Shown piece by piece: positions 29,181-38,864 of a stretch of 64,000 bases of DNA. The position numbers and the translations under genes are program-made. The DNA is from Nothopassalora personata (Eukaryota > Ascomycota > Dothideomycetes > Mycosphaerellales > Mycosphaerellaceae), in NCBI GenBank assembly GCA_033816765.1, contig CM066287.1, positions 1-64,000 of the forward strand, written 5' to 3'. The notes beneath the pieces are model-generated. The model did not search any database, was not told where the DNA came from, and worked only from the letters and a program-made list of their open reading frames with translations. How positions within the stretch are numbered: position 1 is the first letter of the stretch; each line of letters opens with the position of its first letter.

Positions 29181-30097
29181 TGTCCTTGAAGACGGGAGAT
29201 GGATGTGCTGCGTCAGTGCTCACAAGATGCATGATGAGCGCGATTCTGTATATCTTAGTCGGTCAGATCGCATACAAATTTATCGATTAAGCAAGTAATT
29301 TATTCCAAGCCCTCCTCCTTCGGCATCTAACGTCTACGCACAGCGAAGATCTGGAGCCACTACAATCGTTATCCACGCACACTGTCTTGTGCCTCCTACG
29401 AACCCTTCCCACTGCCAATTTCCAGTTGCACGCGATCTTGGTCAGCCCACCTCTCTGTCAATGCTATCGTGACCAATGGATCTACAGAGTCTGGCGGGCT
29501 ATTCCTACAAGTCAACGCCAGTGGGGATAGTTATAACCAGAACCCTATTAGCAGCATCCACAAAAATGCCCAAGCCGGCCCAGCTTCGGTCATATTCACC
29601 CACACCGCAGAGATCAGGTAATAAGCCAAATTTTGCAAAAACATACAACACAAGGGATTCCAACGGAGTTACCTATCGTAGTACTAATCTTGCGGTCAAG
29701 TGCTTATATCTGGAAGAGCGGACGGGGTTCCTAGCTTTCACTTGCCTGTGGTCGTATGTGCGTTGACGTGGGAAACTAATCCTCATATAGCTTTGCTTTT
29801 TCCGCGCGGTTTAAGCTGGAACAGCTGCAAATCCATCATGCCCGTTCCGCCAGACACCATGAGACACGGCCGCGGATAATCAGAGGACTGTCCCCTTCCA
29901 ATTTTCCGGACATTTCGAAGGAAGCGGAAACTTTCATGGTAGAGCAGCCGTTCTTTTATGGAGTTCCGAGGGTAATGAAGCAATCCAGCACGTTAGGTAC
30001 ACTCGCAGTGCCTAATAGCCATAAGGTGAACGGGATGAGACTGCGGAGGTATGGGCTTTACGCGTATACACTAACTTTTGTTTGGTCCAAATTTCTA
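29181..30097. other. Intergenic, nothing recognised
   Basis: About 0.9 kb, lower in G+C than its neighbours. No supported gene, repeat or RNA. Confidence 0.5.
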
Positions 30098-30523
30098 TCA
30101 TGATGGACGGCTACATCTCCGAGTTCGCATTGCGCTTTTTTTTCGGGACAGGCCAGTCAAAGTAGGCGTGAACAGTAGCGAGTCCCGCGACACGGCAAGA
30201 AGCGGCCCGTTCTCGTCCAACAAGACCTGCCCGATATCTTGTACACCATTAATATCAGCCTTCCATGAGCTTCTGCGCTACACCCAGTCGGCATCGCCTG
30301 GCGCCCGCTGTCCTTGGATATCAACATTGACGCTCAGCATCATCGTACGATTCCTGTCCTGCGGGTCTGAATATCTCTCTGGGTCGTTCCAGACACTGGT
30401 GCACCAGATCTCATCGAACAGCGTTGGCGCCAGGTACGGCAGGAATGGTAGCATTAGTTGATCCCACTTTTTGGTGCTTGCATTCAAGACTCGGACCGCA
30501 AACCGGAGTGAGGGATGTGGCAT
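30098..30523 (-). pseudogene. Possible gene remnant with in-frame TAG
   Basis: A minus-strand frame with protein-like composition (VLNASTKKWDQLMLPFLPYL, APTLFDEIWCTSVWNDPERY) reaches TAG at 30280-30278, then continues in the same frame (KADINGVQDIGQVLLDENGP, LLAVSRDSLLFTPTLTG) to TGA at 30100. CAG-to-TAG would explain the break. No family recognised, and the 5' end is unclear. Confidence 0.3.
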
Positions 30524-32001
30524 CGGAAAACATTGTACGCCCGTCTGGTGTCAGCATGTGGCATTCTCGGAAATGCGTTCCAATGTGCATCTTGATTTCT
30601 CGCGAATCGCGCCAGGTCCACGGGCAGCGGTCTAGGGCATTGCGACCAGTCCCGCCAGTAGGTTTTTGGACCCTGTGATCATTGTCGCCTCCGCCAGGTT
30701 CTTGTCGTCGGAGCATCCCTCGCGGAACATCGAGCAACTTATCGTCGAGACCATCGTCAACAATCGGGATCAATTTACGAGACTGTCTTCATACTCTAAG
30801 GAGAATGAAGGTGCAGGCCAGTCTTGAAGGTGTAAACGTCCAGCTATGGACTAGACTCGGCAAAGTCTCTCGAGCGGAGCGACGACGTTGATACAGGGCC
30901 AAAAGCTCGAATCACCCAACAACACACCAGAGAGGAGTTTATGACGAATCATTCACATGCCTAAAGGATCCGATGCACGGGGCGCATCGCTTTCGTCACA
31001 ACAGCCATCTCTTCCGCGCGGTAATGCAATCTTAATGCGCTTCCGGAGAATGCCAAGAGCTCTTCGAGACCTACCGTCGTGTCTCGGACGGTATGCAACG
31101 CATGCAAGATGCTGACAAGAATCCCCCAGATTATGCCTTTCATTCGGCAGTACTTCTGTTTTCCATGAGGAGACCTTTCTCTACGGACTTGCACACACTC
31201 TTCATGATCAGCAAGAGACACACGGGCTTGGGGTGAAGCCTGGCGAGAAATCCCCGCTGATCTATGACACGTCCAGGACAAATGTTTGGCAGATCTATCT
31301 TCGTGCCTGGCTGCGTCGACAGTCCTACTCCACCAGTCAGTATCAAGCACGGTACCCGCTAGCTCTTCGAGCTCACCACCGACCGTGAGCCTACCGACGC
31401 CGACCTGGAGCTGGTTCAGTGTGCCTCCTCTGCAGCGGCATACCCAAAATTCGTCTGCGGCGATACTATACCGGTGAATACCTTCCCAGCTCCCAGCTCC
31501 AACCCGAAGCCTTCCAGCGCAGACCCTGGCACCCTTTCCCGTCTGCGACCACGCCGCTTTGGTCGCGAAGACCAACCGCTCAAGCCCTCCATAGATCCGT
31601 CAGCGCCCAATCCCCGAGCCAGGTTCTGCAGCTGCCGCATCCGGACCCACTTACGCTTCACTCGAGATACACAAGTTCCTCATTGGTTGATGGCAAGCCG
31701 CTCCTGCGGGCTTCCTGCGATGGTCGGGCGAAGCGTGCGTTCGAGGTGTATTCACTTGGGGCGTTGAGCACCCCTTCTTCAACGGCTGCTGGGGATTGCA
31801 GTGGTGAGAAGAGCCGTAGTGAGGAAAGGGTAGTGCCGGTTTCAGTCAACTTTAGTGTTCATGCCGAAGCGTCTGCCGTCAGTGATCATGTCATCTTTCT
31901 TGTAGTAGAGGCATGTAGAAAGCTGCGATACTGGTCGTTGCTTTCATTACGTGAACTCGTGATATCTCAATTGTAGTTATATCTGCATAACATGTACATG
32001 C
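30524..32001. other. Intergenic, only weak ORFs
   Basis: The longest frame, 204 codons on the minus strand (30961-31575), is Arg/Gly/Ser-rich, overlaps equally long frames on the other strand and shows no domain. I could not support a gene. Confidence 0.4.
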
Positions 32002-33570
32002 TCAGAACCCCGTCCCGACTACAAAGCTAGCATCGTTGTTGTACAAGGTCGCGGAATCAAAGTCCTCTGGCCCTCCATTCGTCGCAATGTACCCAATATT
32101 GTTGTAGTGCCTAAAGAATCTCGTTGGGTATGCCCAAGACCGGATCGAGTTGGTTTTTGACCCACTGAGACCAGTCTGTGGGCAGAAGGTAGCGTCCTCT
32201 TTGAATTGCTTGGTGTTATCACCAGCCTGAAGCTCGAGGACGAAGTTATAGTGGCGGATGTAGCTGCCTGGCGTATCTTTGGACTCGAAGGAGATGCAGC
32301 CACTGTTGGCAAGACCAGTTCGGACTGTCCACTGACCTTGGGCTTGCGCTGCAGCGCTGCTAGAGGAGTTAATGACCTGAGTGTTCACGGTCTCGCCGTC
32401 GTGGGCGAGATAGCGGGTATCACTACCTGGGGTCGTAACGCGGATTGTCACGTTTGAGCCGACCTCGATTGTCGGACCGCTGACAAGAGAACTGACGGCG
32501 TACTTGGCAGCGACGATGTTGGCTTGAACTGCGTTCTCGGTTTCATCAGACGGGTAGCCCGTAGTCATGACGCCTTCGTAGAAAGTGCCCTGAGCTCCAT
32601 TGCTGTTGTCGCCACCGATGCCGAGCACGATGGCGCCTTCCTTGTGCATTGGATTATATCCACTATCGGTTGAGCGTGCACCGGAGTAGAAAGTGGACAA
32701 GCCTCCTGTCGCAGCGTCGCCGGCCTTCATGGTCCACTTGTTGGCACCGCCCTTGAGAGTGGCGCTCAGGAAGCGGTATGTCACCGTTGAATCGTTGGTA
32801 TCCTTCTTGAGGGTTTGGCCAGAGAAGAGACCATTTTCGAGATCGGCCATGACCCAAGGCCCATTATCTGCACCAGTTCCCCAATAGGTATTTGTACCAA
32901 AGTACAGTGCCTCCATGTGACCGTTGCCAGTGTCGTGGTTGTTTGTCTCTGCGTTACCGTAGTCGAAACAGCAGGCACCATTGTAATGTGTGCCATCGAA
33001 GACAGCATACATGCCTTCTTCTGCGTCTCCAGTCGCTATGCGATTTGTGGCATCGTTACGATACCCAGTTTCTGGCGAGATGAATACGCCGTATGCCTTC
33101 TTTCCGTCCAGTGTCACCGGCGCTCCGATCGCACTTGCTAGGTTGTCGTAGCCGCTACCCTGAGGTCCGCTGGCTTCACCTCCTGGAGGAGCTTCGGTGA
33201 GGTGGTTCTTGTTGCCAGATTGATCGTAGATGATGGTGATCAAGCAGGTCGTGCTGGCGCAGAAAGCCTGCATGTAAAGTCAGCTCTGTTCGTGTTCTGC
33301 TGTGCGTCTCCTGTGTACAGTACTTACATCCTGAGCAGAGGCATTGGCGACACCACCAGCAGAGAGCGGTGCAATGTCGGTTGTGTTACCATCCGAGTCA
33401 CGCTTGACCTGATAAAGTGCTCCGGTGTAGGCACCATACAGAGCACGAGTCGTGCTGTGTGCAGCAACACACGAGGTGTTTCCGGATGCGTAGATGTCGC
33501 AAGGTCCCGTGACAGCTAGAGCACCAGTGGCAAGGCCAAGGGCCAGCAAAGAGCTGGATCGAGGCGACAT
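32002..33570 (-). CDS. abfB: Alpha-L-arabinofuranosidase B, GH54-CBM42
   Basis: 502 aa from exons 33570-33328 and 33267-32002, joined across a 60-nt intron (GTAAGT...ACATGCAG) so that SAQD runs into AFCASTTCL. Secreted enzyme that removes arabinofuranosyl side chains from arabinoxylan and arabinan. Signal peptide MSPRSSSLLALGLATGALAV, then the GH54 domain starting GPCDIYASGNTSCVAAHSTT, with NGACCFDYGNAE, MADLENGLFSG and LGIGGDNSNGAQGTFYEG. The last two contain the acidic pair expected to be nucleophile and acid/base. The C-terminal CBM42 arabinose-binding domain begins near residue 340 (VTIRVTTPGSDTRYLAHDGE) and retains RHYNFVLEL and RFFRHYNNIGYI. Length agrees with Aspergillus AbfB (about 500 aa). 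Intact. Confidence 0.96.
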
Positions 33571-34806
33571 ATACTGCTGGATGTGATGCCGACGCTCGCT
33601 CTGGACGGACCTGGCCTGGTGGCTTGTCTGGCGGTTGAGCGCTGCAGAACATGGTCGCTGTCGAGGTGTTTATCTTTGTCACCATCTCCCGTCGCCATGA
33701 TTCCTGGACAATAATTTGAAAGTAGCATCGCAGTGAAGCTTAAGCTATTCCACAAATAGAAGTTAATTGCACGTGGCGCAGCAGCCTAATGAAATGAAAG
33801 ATTACGCTACCGGTCGTCTGGATGACCTCCGTCAATGTTTGATCGGAATGCCGTAAGTTTAGTGGAGGTGGTGTGCACTCGTTCGTATGACTCGTATCAT
33901 GGAGTCGCTAAGACGGGGGGGTACGTGGACCTACTTGCTTGAGCCGGTTTGGCTCGCGGCAAGAATCCTGGTTCTTCAGAGTTCTAGCGCGTCTCCGCCC
34001 CCCCCCAATTTTAGACATCTCTCTCTACACATACACGCTATTGACATAGCTTTGACCCTAAGATTGTCACGTGTCTTGGCGCCTCATAATGTGTACCTTA
34101 CAAAACACCGGCTAGAAAGCACGCCCCAGACCTCTAGGAGTAGGCCCTAATCTACTACCTAGGAATTGGTGTTCGAGCCTTTATTCGTAAATACAAACAT
34201 GACCTAGAGGTCGCTAGTCAGAATATATTTTAAGCCTAGCTATAATTAGAGGAGGAGAACAGAGACTAGACATTACGTAGTTCCTTTAGGCGGACGAAGA
34301 AGGATAAATACCGGCTTGAACAGGCCTATGGTATAGGTCTCAATTAGGCTATATTAGATGCATAGGAGACAATTACTCTGCATAAAATTAGAACACGCAT
34401 TGCAGAGATGCTATATCGTTGTAGAATAGCAGCTAGCAACGGTAGAAAGATAGTCAAAGGCCCTGTGTAGTGATAGATAGGTTGAATCTATATACAGGGT
34501 GTGGAGCCCGCTACTTAGTGGATCGTGTCAGGGAGCGAAGTGTTATGCGATCCCTCTCCCGGGTCGGTCAAGACTCCGAGGTGCCGTACGAAGCGCTTCG
34601 TGGTGTTGACAGGTAATTATGTTCCACCAATGCGAGTGTCGGCTTCGTTCAATGATTCGTCCGAGCCGTCGCAGAACACGCAGCAATGTGTGTACCACAT
34701 GTCTTCCCCGCGGGGTTGACACCGCGAAGACGGGTGGTCTCCACCGGGATCGCGTCAAGAGCCCACGGAGGCAGATGAGGCTCATTCGGGTGTTCCGAGC
34801 CCTCAC
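33571..34806. other. Intergenic, includes AT-rich relic-like stretch
   Basis: About 34,080-34,510 is AT-rich with dense stops and TAG/CTA-rich sequence, resembling an eroded transposon, but no terminal repeats or domains were identified. The rest shows no gene. Confidence 0.35.
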
Positions 34807-35464
34807 TCATTTCTCAACTACTTCAAAGCTCTCTTCAGACGAAACCAGGTGGTTGAGTCCCAGGCAGCACAACAGCAGTTCTCGGACTCGAACTCGCCGG
34901 GACCGATTGAGCGAAAGCACTCGGCAATCACACTTGGCTCGCAGATATATAATTAGCGACGAGAAGACGTCAGTATCACTCTTGGTATAACATGGCCGGA
35001 GCTCCTCTGGGCAGGGATCCGTGAAGAGCGCAAATTTGCTGTCATAAAGCTTGTCGCGCGGCTTAGACGCACTGTGATGCCAGGTCTCGTTTAGCAGGTC
35101 ATACCATCTCCTCTGTTCTACGAGATCTCGTTTCTGACATGCGGTCGCTAGACTTGACGGGGAAGCAGAAAGCCCAGCCCTTTCTATGTGAAGCATCGAA
35201 GCCTCCCAAAGAGCTGTAGTAGTCCTAGCCTATAGTTCACCTCCGGCTTGTCCAGCTCCGTTGGAACCACGCTCGTTCGATGAAGCGCCGCAGACGATCC
35301 GGACCGGGGTGTCCTGAGAATGTGATGTTCAGCTGGTTCATGATCAACTTCGAGAGGCATCTTCTTCGGCGGTCCGAGATGGAGGACAGTCGTGGTGTGT
35401 TGGCACAGCTCGGTAAATTCAACGACGGTCGCTGATCTTTCCGTACAGTCGTCGAACTACTCAT
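34807..35464 (-). pseudogene. HET-domain (heterokaryon incompatibility) gene relic
   Basis: Two minus-strand frames separated by stop codons preserve typical HET-protein pieces in the right order: RFIERAWFQRSWTSRR (family pattern PWFxRxWxxQE) near 35,240, then about 130 residues with RWYDLLNETWHHSASKPRDK, LRPCYTKSDTDVFSSLIIYL and CDCRVLSL, matching the RDKxY...DYxKxxxxVFxxLxxYL region downstream of the HET core. The N-terminal YTWG and VWIDAICINQ motifs are absent. Intact HET proteins trigger cell death when non-self strains fuse; this copy is not functional. Confidence 0.55.
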
Positions 35465-35920
35465 GTAGATTCGTAGATTCGATGTCGAGGGCGATGCGCC
35501 TGGTACGAATGCGCTGGTGGCTTTCTGGTTGGTTTTATGTCTTCGCTGCCCGCCGCTCTTTACGCCACGTGAGTGGCTTGCGGCGATTCATCTTCCACGA
35601 CACGAAAGAAGGAACATCGGCTAGTTGGCTCTACACATTCGTCCGAGGCAGAGCGGAGTCGACCGAGGCGTGCAGATACGAGAGTCACGTGAAGGCGATT
35701 GACGTTGCTGTCTTCATACATCCATGAGTGAGCCACAACCACATGCAGTTTCTCATATCCGGACCACGGGGGCGGGCGGCCTCTGCACAGTCTCGAGCGG
35801 CTCGCGGGGTATGTAGTTCTAGCAGGTATAACCTTCAGCGCAGCTCGTGACGCAGAGTATTGCTCATCTTGAGACGCTCGAAAGTGTCTGCCTATTCTGA
35901 TGTGCAATCCAAGCTTGCTC

Positions 35921-35955
35921 ATCATCATTATCATCATCATCATCATCATCATCAT
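35921..35955. repeat. ATC trinucleotide microsatellite
   Basis: About eleven ATC units, one interrupted by ATT. Antisense frames of the repeat create spurious long ORFs in this region. Confidence 0.9.
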
Positions 35956-36051
35956 GATCGTGATAAGTAGACCTGCGTTTCCTCCTCGTTTCCCACACGG
36001 AGTTGGAAGCCGATGTCGAGGTGAGGAAGCAGACGAGAATGTCCCCGCAGC

Positions 36052-36102
36052 AACTAGAACTAGAGCTAGAACTAGAGCTAGAACTAGAGCTAGAACGAGA
36101 AC
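36052..36102. repeat. AGAACTAGAGCT 12-mer tandem repeat
   Basis: Four or so degenerate 12-bp units. In the frame of the following pseudogene they read as alternating Glu-Leu. Confidence 0.85.
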
Positions 36103-37664
36103 TCGCCCTACCAGACCCAGGGTCCGATTTCGACGTGCTGGTCCAGCAGCTACTGCACCAGTAAAAGGTCCCGGGAGCAAGTCTCTCTCTCGTGCACGGC
36201 GAAAAGATCTGGAACAAAGGATATGGACGAGCAGATCTCGAGTCGAAACGTGAGGTCGATCCCGATGAGACGCTCCACTGGGGAGCAAGCACGACCAAGG
36301 CTCATCTCGCCGCTGCCTGGGCCATCTACATCGACTCATAGACCAACCGGAGCAATGCAGAGCACGAAAGAATATCATTCGCAACGTCCTTGAGCAAGAT
36401 CACCAGGGACGACTTCGTACTGCCCGACACGTTCGCGACAGAAAACATCACGCTGGAAGATGTCCTCTCAATGCGATCCGGAATGGCTCGCCACGAGATG
36501 TCCTACGGGCGTGAAGGTGCCTACACCACTCGGGATGCCGTCCGTAATTTGAGGCACCTACCCATCCACACGCATGTTCGAACAACCCACGAGGACTGCA
36601 ACACCGGCTATGCCGCAGCGTCTCAAGCCCTCGAGGTCGTGACGGGCCGCGCCCTTGTTGACGTCTGACGAGAGTGGGGTTGGCAGCCGCTTAGTATGGA
36701 TAGTTCCTTTGGCGGATATCATGAAGTACAGCAGAATCACCAAGAATCCCGCATGGCACTAGGATACACCTGGTCCGCGCTCCCACATCGCCACGACTTC
36801 GGTCAAGGGGAGTATATTGCTGAGAAACCTATGGACCTCGCCCCTGTGTCTGGTGCTGGCTACATCATCTCCACCACTGCAGACTATGGGAAGTGGATGT
36901 ACGCACTTATCAACAACACGCAGCTCCTCACCCCAGAAGTGACCAAAGAATGCTTCACCCCCCGCATCATCTCCCTTCCCGACCTCGTTAGCGAATCCAT
37001 CTTCGACGGAGGCCATCTGCTGTACGCCCTCGGATGGTCCGTAGTATCCTACAAAGGGCACAGAATCCTCTACCATCCGGGCGGCCTGCTAGGGGGCGGC
37101 TCAAGAGTCCTGTTGTGCCCAAGCATCAAGTTCGGTACGACCTTTTTAAGCAACGGCTTCGGCGCAGGTGAAAGATTAGCGGGGTTGCAGTTCACCCTCC
37201 TCGACCAGGCACTCAGTCTAGAGAACAATCAATGCGATGGGTTCACAAAAGTCGAGAGGACAATCGTGCGGGGGTATGCCGATGCATTCCCACCAGTCGA
37301 CGAGTGCGTCAAGAAGCTTTACCCCAACACTCCACGGGAGCCTACTGTCAAGCTATCTCTTCCGCTCAATGACTATGCGGGCGCGTATCATCACATCGGC
37401 CATGGATCCATAACGTTCAATGCTGGGACGGACCCGGATCCTGGCAGGGAGGTGTTACGGTGTGAAGTCGCGGATCGGACCTGGCCACAAAGCTTTGTGC
37501 TGAAGCCAATTAATTCCGAGGATTGGTTGGTTACCACGACGAAGAACTGGCCTGAAAGGCGGAAGGCGCGGAGTAGGATCGGGATGGAGGGAAAGGTCCA
37601 GGCTTTCGGCATTGCGATGGAGGCCGCGATGCCGGAGTGTTTGTTCTGGTTCGAGAAAGTGTGA
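36102..37664 (+). pseudogene. Beta-lactamase-related serine hydrolase, three nonsense codons
   Basis: One uninterrupted reading register over 1.5 kb encodes a class-C beta-lactamase/penicillin-binding-like hydrolase but contains TAA (36162-36164), TAG (36339-36341) and TGA (36666-36668). Family landmarks: VPGASLSLVHGEKIWNKGYG; catalytic SxxK as GASTTKAHLAAAW; ITLEDVLSMRSGMARHEMSY; CNTGYAAASQALEVVTGR, where the usual Tyr of the YxN motif appears to be Asp; WQPLSMDSSFGGY; GYIISTTADYGKWMYALI; ILYHPGGLLGGGSRVLL; and a C-terminal lipocalin-like domain with LNDYAGAYHHIGHGS. Each stop is one C-to-T step from CAA, CAG or CGA, at positions where Gln or Arg fits. There are no frameshifts, so inactivation looks young. 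The true 5' end lies in or before the 12-mer repeat. Confidence 0.88.
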
Positions 37665-37848
37665 TACGATGAGGCTGTCAAGGTACGTAGCCGCACTGTC
37701 GAGGTTGCATAGATGTTGTTCCCCGCCGGTGACAGGTGATGAATGCTACAGCTACCGGGCTGATGCATTTCGGGTAGTGCACGCCTCAATCCCTTTTGGA
37801 CAGGTCGGGACAGATGAAATGCAACGCTGACGAGGTCAGGGTATCACA

Positions 37849-37856
37849 CTATATAG
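37849..37856 (+). promoter_or_regulatory. TATA box of the small secreted protein gene
   Basis: CTATATAG, about 80 bp before the ATG at 37937. Confidence 0.5.
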
Positions 37857-37936
37857 AACAGCTCACGATACACCATGGTCTAAAATCAGGCAAACATGCA
37901 CACGAACGACCCAGATCACATCTCACAACATCTACC

Positions 37937-38439
37937 ATGAAACTCCCACCCTCCCTCGTGGTGCTTTCCGTCATTATCCTCGCCCTTGCAGCCCCTAGTC
38001 GGCGACCCGACATCCAAGCTAGATCAACCCTCTCAGTTGAAGACGACAGCCTCGACCACATCATCGTCAGCCCCCACTCATCCACCGGCACAGAAGACGC
38101 AGACACGCCAGGCATCCCCGCCAAATTTTCAACCTCCAACAACGACGATGTACTTCTCTGCAACCCACCAGCCTGTCAATATCTCCTGGGGAGTTGTGTA
38201 CCTGACATACGAAATTGCAATTGTACGCATTTTTGGACGCTGTGGGAGTGGTGAGTTTTTTTCCCAGGCACTGCGAGAGATACGGCGAGGAGGTGTGGGG
38301 GGGAGAAGGGGATGAGGAGATCTGAGGCGGCCTCGCTGACGGGGAGAATAGTGAGGTTGCGATGAATACGAATTGCAAGGGATGTGATATTTCGATTAAC
38401 GGGGCGGACTGTTGTCCGAGCGCAGGGTGTCCGGAGTGA
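37937..38439 (+). CDS. Small secreted cysteine-rich protein (candidate effector)
   Basis: 133 aa from exons 37937-38250 and 38352-38439. The 101-nt intron has a GTGAGT donor, CTGAC branch sequence and ATAG acceptor. Splicing converts a frame ending in WEW-stop into one ending WECEVAMNTNCKGCDIS...GCPE, adding six cysteines. Signal peptide MKLPPSLVVLSVIILALA is followed by a Ser/Asp-rich pro-region with a possible dibasic site (SRRP), and a C-terminal domain of about 60 residues containing all 11 cysteines, including a CC pair. Size, secretion signal and cysteine density are those of fungal effector-like proteins. No known family recognised. It lies between a dead hydrolase and a wall-active glucosidase. 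Confidence 0.75.
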
Positions 38440-38864
38440 TGATGATGGCCTGGGGGGGAGGCAGAAGGAGGGAGCCGATGTGGGGTTTCGGCAGATGGAG
38501 GCCGACGGCGAGGTTTTCCGGCTGGCGGTCCGGACTCCGCGATGGGCACTTGCCCGAACGTCACCGTCGCTCTCACACGTGAACCTGAGGCTCGACCAAG
38601 CGGCAGGAGGCCGTACAGTAGCTACCACGGCACAGCGAGCACAGCTTTCCCTGGTGCGTCGGCGCGCGGTCGTCACACCCGACCGAGCTTGACCGCACCA
38701 CGTTCGTTCCTCCTCAAACACACCACACCACACCGTTCACAGTGTCGTCTCACCACGCATACCCGCGTTCATCCCTCCCAGGGACACGAACGGCGGGCCA
38801 CACGCGCAGCTCATCCACCGCGCTCGAGTCAGACTCATGGTCCGCCTCCAAGTCCGCAGCGACC
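38440..38864. promoter_or_regulatory. Upstream region of the GH3 gene
   Basis: No gene recognised. The GH3 frame remains open without ATG back to about 38742, so a different upstream exon cannot be excluded. Confidence 0.35.

Noticed and set aside
30961..31575. 204-codon minus-strand ORF as a gene
   Set aside because: Equally long frames overlap on the other strand, composition is Arg/Gly/Ser-rich and no motif is present.
34165..34190. GTTCGAGCC resembling a tRNA T-arm
   Set aside because: No acceptor, D or anticodon stem could be placed around it.
35560..36384. 274-codon minus-strand frame with Met and Leu/Val runs
   Set aside because: Created by the ATC microsatellite and the 12-mer repeat, and antisense to the start of the hydrolase pseudogene.
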